A stretch of 7,846 nucleotides of DNA from Anaerolineales bacterium UBA6668 (lineage in GTDB: Bacteria; Chloroflexota; Anaerolineae; Anaerolineales; UBA6668), in assembly GCA_002455215.1 (NCBI GenBank), contig DKKK01000133.1, positions 244 to 8,089 on the forward strand, read 5' to 3'. Each line of letters begins with the position of its first letter. The first letter of the stretch is position 1. Below are positions 1 through 7,500 of this stretch, one piece after another. A program made the position numbers and the translations under genes. Under the pieces are notes generated by a model. That model was not told the origin of the DNA. It saw nothing but the letters and a program-made list of their open reading frames with translations, and did no database searches.

Positions 1-2
1 AA

Positions 3-272
3 ACCAGCTACGAACAAATTCACGCCCCTAGCCGCATTGGTGGGACAGGGGGTGAGCAAGTGCAACTAGGCTCCGGTGAAAACACCAATCCGGGCAACGA
101 AATTATCGCCGAACGCCCGAACCTGCCCAACGAAACCGGCGAAGCCAATGTGCCCTACACCGAAGTTCTGCCCGACTACAGCGCCGCCGCCAACAACGCC
201 ATCGAAAGCGAACAAGTACCGCTCGGTTTACGCGATGTGGTACGTGATTATTTTAGCTCGTTAGCTCCCTAA
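3..272 (+). CDS. C-terminal end of an unrecognised conserved protein (5' truncated by the window)
   Basis: The frame is open from the first complete codon at base 3 to a TAA at 270-272, so this is the last 89 codons of a gene that begins outside the window. The GTG at 60 is an internal codon rather than a credible start. The visible part is hydrophilic and rich in Gly, Asn, Pro and Glu, like a disordered linker. It ends in an ordered-looking tail of the form PYTEVLPDYSAAANNAIES, then VPLGLRDVVRDYFSSLAP. From memory, tails of this type (Tyr-rich start, 'ALE' helix, Pro-Gly-Leu-Arg, Val-Arg-x-Tyr-Phe, Leu-x-Pro) occur on large proteins encoded next to MoxR/DUF58 genes in Chloroflexota. I cannot name a function. 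The next gene begins 12 bp downstream on the same strand, so co-transcription is likely. That it is coding is fairly sure; the product is unknown. Confidence 0.75.
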   Translation, partial: TSYEQIHAPSRIGGTGGEQVQLGSGENTNPGNEIIAERPNLPNETGEANVPYTEVLPDYSAAANNAIESEQVPLGLRDVVRDYFSSLAP

Positions 273-284
273 CCCATCCTTCTT

Positions 285-1238
285 ATGAATCCAGACTCAT
301 TTCGTTCTCTCGCCCTGCAAATCGAAGCCGAAGTTGCTAAATCCATCGTAGGGCAACCAGAAGTCATCCGCAATGTGCTGACCGCCATCATCCTTGGTGG
401 GCACGTCCTGCTTGAAGGCAATCCCGGGCTAGGCAAGACCAGCCTAATCCGCACCTTCTCCCAAGTGCTACACTTGGACTTCTCGCGCATCCAATTCACC
501 CCAGACCTAATGCCCGCTGACATTGTGGGTACGGATATTCTGGATGATTCCAGCACAGGCAGGAGTTTCCGCTTTCAGCCCGGACCCATCTTCGCCAATT
601 TGGTACTGGCAGACGAAGTGAACCGCGCCACCCCCAAAACGCAATCCGCCATGCTTGAAGCCATGCAAGAAAAGCGTGTGACAGTCGCCAAACACACCTA
701 CGATTTACCCGCGCCGTTCTTTGTATTGGCAACCCAAAACCCAATTGAGATGGAAGGCACCTACCCCCTGCCCGAAGCCCAACTCGACCGCTTTTTGCTC
801 AAGGTGAATGTGCCGTTCCCCACTACCAGCGAAATGGTGCTGATTATGGAGCGTACCACTGGGCAAAACACGCCAACTGTCAGCAAGGTGGCAGATGGCG
901 AGCAACTGTTGGCAATGGGGGAACTCGCCCGCCAAGTGCCGGTAGCCTCCCATATCAGCGAAGCCATTGCCAGCTTGGTAGTTGCCACTCATCCTAACCA
1001 TCCAAGCGCCAAGCCACTGGTGAAAAAGTACATCCGCTATGGGGCAAGCCCGCGCGGAGCGCAAGCGCTCACCCTTGCCGCCAAAGTGCGTGCGCTTCTG
1101 CAAGGGCGCTACAACGTTTCAGAAGATGATGTTAAAGCGGTTGCCAAAGCCTGCTTGCGCCATCGCTTGCTCCCCAATTTTGAAGCGCAAGCCGAAGGAA
1201 TTTCCACCGATGCCGTGATTGACGAGCTAGTGGCGTAG
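285..1238 (+). CDS. MoxR-family AAA+ ATPase (AAA_3)
   Basis: This 317-residue protein has the full set of MoxR-type AAA+ motifs at the usual family length. Walker A is GNPGLGKT at residues 45-52. Walker B is LVLADEVNRA at 106-115, with D110 and E111 for Mg2+ binding and hydrolysis. The family stretch FVLATQNPIEMEGTYPLPEA at 146-165 carries sensor 1 (N152) and is followed by QLDRF with the arginine finger R169. Sensor 2 is GASPRGAQ at 253-260, in the C-terminal helical lid. MoxR ATPases form cytoplasmic hexamers and act as chaperone-like remodelling engines together with VWA-domain proteins. Here the two following genes encode such partners, the first only 10 bp downstream. The start at 285 gives a normal N-terminus (…IVGQPEVI at 21-28) and lies 12 bp after the upstream stop. 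No Shine-Dalgarno sequence is visible before it. All key residues look intact. The family call is very safe; the substrate is unknown. Confidence 0.97.
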   Translation: MNPDSFRSLALQIEAEVAKSIVGQPEVIRNVLTAIILGGHVLLEGNPGLGKTSLIRTFSQVLHLDFSRIQFTPDLMPADIVGTDILDDSSTGRSFRFQPGPIFANLVLADEVNRATPKTQSAMLEAMQEKRVTVAKHTYDLPAPFFVLATQNPIEMEGTYPLPEAQLDRFLLKVNVPFPTTSEMVLIMERTTGQNTPTVSKVADGEQLLAMGELARQVPVASHISEAIASLVVATHPNHPSAKPLVKKYIRYGASPRGAQALTLAAKVRALLQGRYNVSEDDVKAVAKACLRHRLLPNFEAQAEGISTDAVIDELVA

Positions 1239-1248
1239 ATTTACACCT

Positions 1249-2151
1249 ATGACCTTATTTTCCGAAAGCGCACTACGCAAGCTCGACCAATTGGCGCTCA
1301 CTGCCAGCCAAGTACGCAGTGGCGCAATCAAAGGTGAACGGCGCTCCAACAAAAAAGGGCAGTCGGTTGAATTCGCCGATTACCGCAATTATGTGCAAGG
1401 CGATGACCTGCGCCGTCTGGATTGGAACTTATATGCCCGTTTAGAAAAACCGTTTATCAAACTATTGGAAGATGAAGAAGATTTGGCAGTGCATATTTTG
1501 CTCGATTGCTCGGCTAGTATGGATTGGCACGCCGATGAAAAGCATCCCGCCGATAGCCACAAATTCACCTATGCCCGCCGTTTAGCAGGCGCACTAGCCT
1601 ACCTGGCGCTGGGTGCGGGTGACCTACTGACCTTTGCCGCCCTGCGCAACGGGCAGGTGGGCGAGCAATACGGACCCGCGCGTGGACGGCAACACACCCT
1701 ACGTTTAATCCGCTGGCTTACCGCCCTACCTGCCAATGCCAGCACAGACCTTACCACTGCGCTCAAACAGTATGCCTTGCGCGTCAGCCGTCCCGGCTTG
1801 TGCATTGTACTCACCGACTTATTCAGCCCCAATGGCTGGCAAGAAGGCATCACCGCCTTGCAAACACGTGGGCACGAGTGTGTGCTGTTGCAAATTCTTG
1901 CCCCGGAAGAACTGGAACCTACCCTAAGCGGAGATTTACGCTTAATTGATAGTGAAAGTGGTATCGGACAGGAAGTCTCGCTCAATGATGGGCTATTACA
2001 CCTTTACCGCAAGCGCGTTCAGCAATGGCAGTTAGAAACTGCTGAGTGGTGTACCAAACGTGCCGTCCATTTTGTGCCTATCAACACGGCTACTCCCTGG
2101 GATGAACTGTTACTAACCACGCTTCGCAAGCGCGGCATTGTCAGTGGTTAA
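1249..2151 (+). CDS. DUF58 family protein with VWA-like fold, soluble MoxR partner
   Basis: This 300-residue protein carries the DUF58 signature at residues 37-64: GQSVEFADYRNYVQGDD, then LRRLDWNLYAR. A VWA-type fold follows. Its metal-ion-dependent adhesion site (MIDAS) looks complete: DCSAS at 86-90, the threonine in STDL (T166), and the aspartate in VLTDLF (D190). There is no hydrophobic membrane segment, unlike many longer DUF58 proteins that begin with two transmembrane helices, so this one is probably cytoplasmic. In the family as known, DUF58 proteins are encoded beside MoxR ATPases and are thought to link the ATPase to its target. The gene starts 10 bp after the moxR-like stop, with no clear Shine-Dalgarno sequence, which suggests co-transcription. 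The C-terminus ends normally (…LLTTLRKRGIVSG). The family call is secure; the exact role is inferred from context. Confidence 0.95.
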   Translation: MTLFSESALRKLDQLALTASQVRSGAIKGERRSNKKGQSVEFADYRNYVQGDDLRRLDWNLYARLEKPFIKLLEDEEDLAVHILLDCSASMDWHADEKHPADSHKFTYARRLAGALAYLALGAGDLLTFAALRNGQVGEQYGPARGRQHTLRLIRWLTALPANASTDLTTALKQYALRVSRPGLCIVLTDLFSPNGWQEGITALQTRGHECVLLQILAPEELEPTLSGDLRLIDSESGIGQEVSLNDGLLHLYRKRVQQWQLETAEWCTKRAVHFVPINTATPWDELLLTTLRKRGIVSG

Positions 2152-2230
2152 ACTGCCTGCGCATAAGCCAACTTACTTTCCAGCACCCATTTTCCTTGTA
2201 CCATAATCCCTAAAGCCTACACCGCCCGCC

Positions 2231-4111
2231 ATGTCCTTTCTAGCCCCCCTTTCAGCCTTGCTTGGATTGCTCGCCATTCCAATCATTTTGCTGTATATGC
2301 TCCGTTTAAGACGGCGTGACCAGGTGGTAAGTAGCACGTTTTTGTGGCAGATGGTCTTGCAAGACCGTGAAGCGAACCGCCCGTGGCAAAAACTGCGCCG
2401 CAATTGGCTACTGATTTTACAATTGTTGCTGTTGGCGACCATGGTATTGGCGCTGACCCGCCCTTTCCTACCTATTCCAACTGTGGCAAGTGGCAATCTG
2501 GTGCTCCTGTTGGATGGTTCGGCTTCCATGCTCGCCACCGATGTAAAACCGTCTCGCTTTGAAGTTGCCCGCCAAGCGGCACAAAATATTATCAATAACC
2601 TGCCCGAACAATCCAGCCTAACCCTAATTTTGGTGAGTCGCCAACCACAAATTTTGGCAACCGCCAGCCGCAACACTGCCGAGCTTGCTCGCGCCTTGCA
2701 ATCTGCCAATGCTACACCCGGAAATGCCGATTGGAGCGCGGCGCTTGCCCTTGCCAATGGTAGCGCCAGCAATCAATCGGAAACTACCGTTGTGCTGATA
2801 TCCGATGGCGGCTTGCCTGCCAGTGTCAGTGCGGTCAATGGCAATGTACGCTATATTCCCATTGGGCAAAGCGCCGAAAACCTAGCCATTCGCGCCCTAG
2901 CCGTGCGGGCAAATGCCAACGGTGAGCCGCAACTATTGGTAAGTGTCCACAATTACGGTACACAGCCGCAGTCCGCCACGCTATCTATTTACATCAATAA
3001 CCAATTATTTCACGCCCGCCAATTGACGGTAGTCGCCGCGAAGAATAGCGACCTAAACTTACCAGTTTGGGCAGACACTGTCTCTATCTTTGCCGAACTC
3101 ACACCCACGAATGGTAATGGGGCAGTAGACGCATTTGCCAGCGATGACCGCGCCTGGGCAGTTTACCAGCCCACCAAAAGCGGTAGGACGCTGTTTGTCG
3201 CTCCCAAGGGCAATTTATTCATTGAGCAGGCGCTTGCATCGCTCCCCAGTGTCACCGCGTTTAAGCAATCTGCCGAACAAGCCCTGCCACAAGAAGCCTT
3301 TGACTTGTACTTTTTCGAAGCCTTTGCGCCTAGCGTCTTGCCGCCAGCCAGTATGGTGTTGTTGAATCCGGGCGAAAATGCTTGGTTTGATGTGCTTGAA
3401 GAAGTGCTACCCAGTGCCAGCCCGCTCTGGCAAGTGGAGTCTCATCCCACCAATCGCTATGTAGATTGGTCGGCAATCCAGATAGACAGCCTGCAACCAC
3501 TCAAACCTAAAGCCGCCTATCAAACCCAGTTCGACCCGATTGTTTCCATAGATGGCGTGCCGTTGGTATGGGCAGGGGAAGTGGAAAATCGGCGCATATT
3601 GGCGGTCGGGTTCGATTTACGACGCACCGATTTTGCCCTACAAGTGGGTTTTCCTATCTGGATGGCAAATGCCTTGGCCTGGCTCCATCCATCTACGGTG
3701 ATTCAAACCAGTGGGGATTTTGTGTCGCCCGGTGATACCGTCACCATCCTGCCAGATCTTGCCGCCGAGCAGGTATATATCCTTGCCCCGGATGGTATCA
3801 TTCACCAATCGCCCGCCACCGAACAAGGAGCAATTTTTGCCGACACTGAGACGCCCGGTTTGTATGCCGTTTTGAGTGACAATACCAATCAAAAAAGTGT
3901 AGTGGCTGGTGGGTATTTTGCCGTCAATACCTACTCTCCGCTAGAAAGTGACATCGCGCCGCGGGCAGAAGTGCGCATCGCACAACAAACTGTCTCGCAA
4001 AGTCAGCCCAATGCAGTCGGTCAGCATGAGCTTTGGCGCTGGGCAGTGTTGTTGGCAATTGCAGTGATTGGCTTGGAAAGTTGGGTGTATTATCGCGGAC
4101 GAACGCACTAA
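2231..4111 (+). CDS. BatA-like membrane protein with VWA domain
   Basis: This 626-residue protein begins with a BatA-type N-terminal domain. A first membrane helix (about 3-22) is followed by a basic RLRRR stop, then the STFLW…RPWQKLRRN segment and a second helix (about 59-76). A VWA domain follows, with MIDAS motif DGSAS at 95-99 and a later VLISDGG (187-193). The large middle region is probably extracytoplasmic; its FDLRRTDFALQVGFPIWMAN stretch resembles the usual late part of BatA/VWA membrane proteins. A third helix (about 601-620) lies just before the basic C-terminus YYRGRTH. Related proteins, including the Bacteroides aerotolerance Bat proteins, are encoded with MoxR and DUF58 and are thought to form the membrane end of that system. 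An in-frame TAA at 2204 precedes the ATG at 2231, which is the only sensible start. The 79-bp gap from the DUF58 gene could hold a separate promoter. I see no cysteine in the whole protein. The MIDAS threonine position may be alanine (A166 in NADW). Confidence 0.9.
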   Translation: MSFLAPLSALLGLLAIPIILLYMLRLRRRDQVVSSTFLWQMVLQDREANRPWQKLRRNWLLILQLLLLATMVLALTRPFLPIPTVASGNLVLLLDGSASMLATDVKPSRFEVARQAAQNIINNLPEQSSLTLILVSRQPQILATASRNTAELARALQSANATPGNADWSAALALANGSASNQSETTVVLISDGGLPASVSAVNGNVRYIPIGQSAENLAIRALAVRANANGEPQLLVSVHNYGTQPQSATLSIYINNQLFHARQLTVVAAKNSDLNLPVWADTVSIFAELTPTNGNGAVDAFASDDRAWAVYQPTKSGRTLFVAPKGNLFIEQALASLPSVTAFKQSAEQALPQEAFDLYFFEAFAPSVLPPASMVLLNPGENAWFDVLEEVLPSASPLWQVESHPTNRYVDWSAIQIDSLQPLKPKAAYQTQFDPIVSIDGVPLVWAGEVENRRILAVGFDLRRTDFALQVGFPIWMANALAWLHPSTVIQTSGDFVSPGDTVTILPDLAAEQVYILAPDGIIHQSPATEQGAIFADTETPGLYAVLSDNTNQKSVVAGGYFAVNTYSPLESDIAPRAEVRIAQQTVSQSQPNAVGQHELWRWAVLLAIAVIGLESWVYYRGRTH

Positions 4112-4275
4112 CCCAAAGGCGCGGTTATGAACTGTGCCCAATATAAACGTGTGCTAAAGTCGAGGGAGTGGGAGATAAACTGTCTAAATTACTGTTTTTT
4201 GCAGGTGCGGTTCAAAGTTTCGAAAAGCAATCTCGTCAGCAACGAATCCAAGAGCAAATCTTGCCACAGTCACGG

Positions 4276-4373
4276 GCTTGTCATTTCGATAGAGCGAAGC
4301 GACAGAGAAGTCTTGATATAGAGGGGACAAATTTCTCACTACGCACCCGTCCATAACGCTCGAAATGACAAGC
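4276..4373. repeat. Palindromic REP/MITE-like element, about 98 bp
   Basis: The element is bounded by a perfect 14-bp inverted repeat: GCTTGTCATTTCGA at 4276-4289 and TCGAAATGACAAGC at 4360-4373. Pairing continues imperfectly inside. GAGAAGTCTTG at 4304-4314 faces CAAATTTCTC at 4328-4337, and AGAGCGAAGCGA follows the left arm. This layout (TGTCATTTCGA, then GAGCGAAGCGA, then GAGAA-TCTTG, mirrored) matches a style of dispersed intergenic repeat that I recall from many bacterial genomes, including Chloroflexota and Bacteroidota. It carries no gene, so it would have to be moved by a transposase encoded elsewhere or be a stable stem-loop. I cannot see flanking target-site duplications. Only one copy lies in this window, so its being a repeat family is inferred from the recalled pattern. 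Confidence 0.7.
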
Positions 4374-4479
4374 GGGTTAACTCCATCTGCAACGCAAAAA
4401 AGCGGCAGAGTCTATCGCAACAAAATAGGGATTTGTATTCCCCGAAAAACTGAACCGCGCCCGTTTCTTGCGTTCCGCT

Positions 4480-4507
4480 TTGCAATTATCTTGATTTAGT
4501 ATAAAAT
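4480..4507 (+). promoter_or_regulatory. Possible sigma70-type promoter of the protease gene
   Basis: TTGCAA at 4480-4485 (four of six matches to TTGACA) and TAAAAT at 4502-4507 (five of six matches to TATAAT) are 16 bp apart in an A+T-rich stretch directly before the protease ATG at 4514. TATAAA at 4500-4505 is an alternative -10 box with a shorter spacer. Transcription would begin about 6-7 bases after the -10 box, that is at or next to the ATG, giving a transcript with almost no leader. This agrees with the lack of any ribosome binding site there. A+T-rich sequence makes chance matches common, so the call is tentative. Confidence 0.35.
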
Positions 4508-4513
4508 AAATTT

Positions 4514-7500
4514 ATGCTAAGTAAAAGAGAAATTTCAAAAACACTTTTGTTCATCGGCTTTGGGATTCTTATTGCATTTGTTTCACGCTCTCAATCCTCA
4601 CAAGCACAGACGCCACAAACCACACCCGCCCCAGATTTCACTCACACAACCGAAAAACAAGCTACCTACTGGAATGAGCCACTTCAAGCGGGCTACCAAG
4701 TTGAGTACGGTTCAGAAGTGATTCGCGTGCCCGCGGAGAATCAGCCTGTCAATTGGATTGTCATTCTCAAAGCACCGTCCCTACAAGCCCGTCAGAACGC
4801 AGACAAAGGACTTAACATTGCCAGCACCCGCCGCCACATGCAAGCAGAGTTAGCACGCGTGCAAGGCGATTTACGCCGCCAAAATGCAATCGGGCGCATT
4901 CGCAAAGAATTTACCACATTAGTCAATGGCTTTGCAACACTCGCCACACCCGCCCAGGTTGAACAAATTAAGCACCACCCCAATATTTTAGATGTATATC
5001 CCGATTATCAGCTTTCAATTGCGCTCGACACCAGCGTGCCATTGATTGGCACGCCCAGTTTATGGGGTATGGTAGACGGTTCAGGCAACCCAGTCAATGG
5101 GAACGGCATCCGAGTCGCAGTCATTGATACTGGCATCGAATACACGCATTCCGCCTTTGGAAGTTGTACTGCCCTAAATAGTGGGGGTAGTTGCCGTGTG
5201 GTGGATGGTTATGACTTTGCCAACAACGATACCGACCCAATAGATGATAACAAACACGGCACACATGTTGCAGGCACAATCGCTGGAGCAGACACAGAAA
5301 TCACCGGCGTTGCTCCTCAAGCATTGTTGTACGCCTATAAAGTCTGTACACAGTACGGCGCTTGCGATACCAGTGCTATTATCGCCGGTTTGGAACGTGC
5401 GGCTGACCCCAACAATGATGGCAACACCAGCGACCATGTAGATGTGGCAAATTTAAGTTTAGGTGGACCTGGGGATAACACATCGCCGTTATCCATTGCA
5501 GTGGATGAAGCTGTCACGGCTGGCATCAGTGTGGTGGTTGCGGCGGGCAATAGTGGCTCAAACTACAGCACCATTGGTGCGCCCGGTGCATCGGCACAAG
5601 CAATTACCGTGGGTGCGACCGATGATGCAGATGGCATCACCTACTTTTCATCGCGCGGTCCCGTGCAAGGCTCGGTTATCAAACCGGACATTGTTGCGCC
5701 CGGCTTCAATATTCGTGCGAGTGTTTTGAATGGCGGCTATGCAGAGCTGAGTGGTACGAGCATGGCAACCCCACATGTCGCTGGCATTGTTGCACTACTT
5801 CGCCAACTACATCCGGCTTGGACACCCAACCAAATCAAAGCTATTTTAATGAATAACGCACTCGACTTAGGCGCAAATCCTTTTGCACAAGGTGCGGGAC
5901 GGATACAAGCCAGCCCCGCCGCCAATCCCGATTTTCTAGCAAATCCAGGTTCCTTAAGTATGGGAGTCGTCAACAATTCACAACCCATCTGGACAAATAC
6001 CCGTTCCTTTATCATTCAAAATCTTTCCAATACCGCACAACTCATCAACCTATCTGTTGCGCCCGGATTACCAGCCGGGTTGACAACCACTTTATCCCAA
6101 ACCAGCATTTTTATCCAACCAAACGCTTTTGCAATAGTGCTGTTTACCGTCCGAGTAGATAACGCAGTTTTGCCTTTCCCAAGTTCAGACCCACTGAGCT
6201 ATTCTGGTAACATTCTAATAAGTAATGGAAGTCAAAGCAAACATATCCCATTTGCGCTGATAAAAGCGGCTGTTATGACGATTAATTGGGATATACCGCC
6301 GGATGTGGTGCTCATTCACGACCGCAGTGCATGGGGGAAATACGTCTTCTTAGGTTCACCCACTTCCCCTTACTATGCCGCCTTGCCGCCAAACACGTAT
6401 GATATTATCTCTTGGTACTTTGACATTAATGGCTGGATTGTGAATGAGAATATCAATTTGACCAATAGTGTTGCCTACAATATCTACAAAGCAGATGCAA
6501 ACCACACTTTTCAGACCCACTTACTCAAACATGATGGCTCACTCATCCCAGCCAGCGGACTATCTCGCAAAATTGTCATCAACCACAATGCCAGTGGGCG
6601 TGGTATGTCAAACCTGACATTCGGCGGTGGCGGAGAAATTCCATTAGATGCCTTGCTCTCCGATATGTCCAACAATTACCGCTACGAAACAAGTGCTCGG
6701 CACTACCACGACCCAAACACCATCTATAATTCATTATTCTATGCCAACGGGGTAAGTGGCGCATTGGATTTGACCAATGATTACTCGCAAGCAACGCGCC
6801 TTGAAGTGCGCTATAACACTCTAGCTGGAACAAACTTGCGTGGGGTGCTGTACACTGGGCGATATGGCAATGCAATGGAAGGTATGGATGGCTTTAATCT
6901 ATTGCCAAGTCAAAGCACACAGGTTTATTATTTCACCCCTTTCGACTCACTAGCCTTTTTCAATTCTCGTCAAATCTACCTCGGCAATCCCGATATGAAT
7001 GCGTTTTACGCCTACAGCAATATCTTCCGCATCAATGCCACGGGGAGCTATACGCTCTGGTTACTCAATCACCAACCCGGATTAGGCGATTCATACATTG
7101 ACTATACCTATACAGATAATACCTACGTGGTGAACGGGGGTCCACACTATTGGGCTTCCTATCTTGAAAATTCTAACAACACCTTTTTGCTACGCCCCAA
7201 TTACCCATACTTGTTTAATAATCAGTTTTATTACGTGCGTGGGCAATGGCAAGACCAAATCAACACCATCCCCACCTATCAACTCACCAATGCCAACGGT
7301 GTAATCCTGCGCACAGGCGATTTGTCCGCCGCCGAATTACTTCAAGTGCCTATCATTGCTGGAGTACACCATTTTACGGCGAATTACAGTGGGGTATTGA
7401 GCGGTAATGCTACCAGTGGGCAAGTTGAATTGCAGTTTGATACAACCCTAGCCGATAAAAACCCACCCGTATTGCAAGAAATTCAAATCCTGCAAGGCAA

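Larger units (their letters stand above)
4112..4513. other. 402-bp intergenic region without a convincing gene
   Basis: This stretch separates the MoxR/VWA cluster from the protease gene. Short open frames at 4127-4321 and 4168-4356 overlap each other in different frames. They show no domain or codon signal, and both run into the palindromic repeat at 4276-4373, so I treat them as non-coding. Apart from that repeat and a promoter-like motif near 4480-4507, I see only a weak imperfect inverted repeat: 4204-4222 against 4443-4462, sharing a GCGGTTC core. I found no strong hairpin followed by a T-run that would mark a terminator for the upstream genes, and no tRNA or other RNA gene. The composition is more A+T-rich close to the protease start. 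Confidence 0.7.

Noticed and set aside
705..1103. 132-codon open frame on the - strand
   Set aside because: It is antisense to the MoxR ATPase coding region and has no family features.
2173..2207. Promoter-like CATAAT at 2202-2207 before the BatA-like gene
   Set aside because: No acceptable -35 box stands at 16-18 bp spacing, so I do not list it, although the 79-bp gap leaves room for a promoter.
2173..2772. 199-codon open frame on the - strand
   Set aside because: It lies antisense to the start of the BatA-like gene, whose protein is clearly real, and its translation is Arg/Ser-rich with no recognisable motif.
4112..4200. Terminator for the MoxR/VWA cluster
   Set aside because: No stable G+C-rich hairpin followed by a T-run is visible; the TTTTTT near 4195-4200 has no convincing stem before it.
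4127..4356. Two overlapping short + strand open frames of 64 and 62 codons after the BatA-like gene
   Set aside because: They show no domain, signal peptide or ribosome binding site, overlap each other in different frames, and their C-terminal halves are a translation of the palindromic element; such ORFs are typical spurious calls.
5174..5437. - strand open frame of 87 codons with a hydrophobic translation
   Set aside because: It is the complement of the catalytic domain of the S8 protease, with Asp205/His248 context on the + strand; the hydrophobicity is a by-product.
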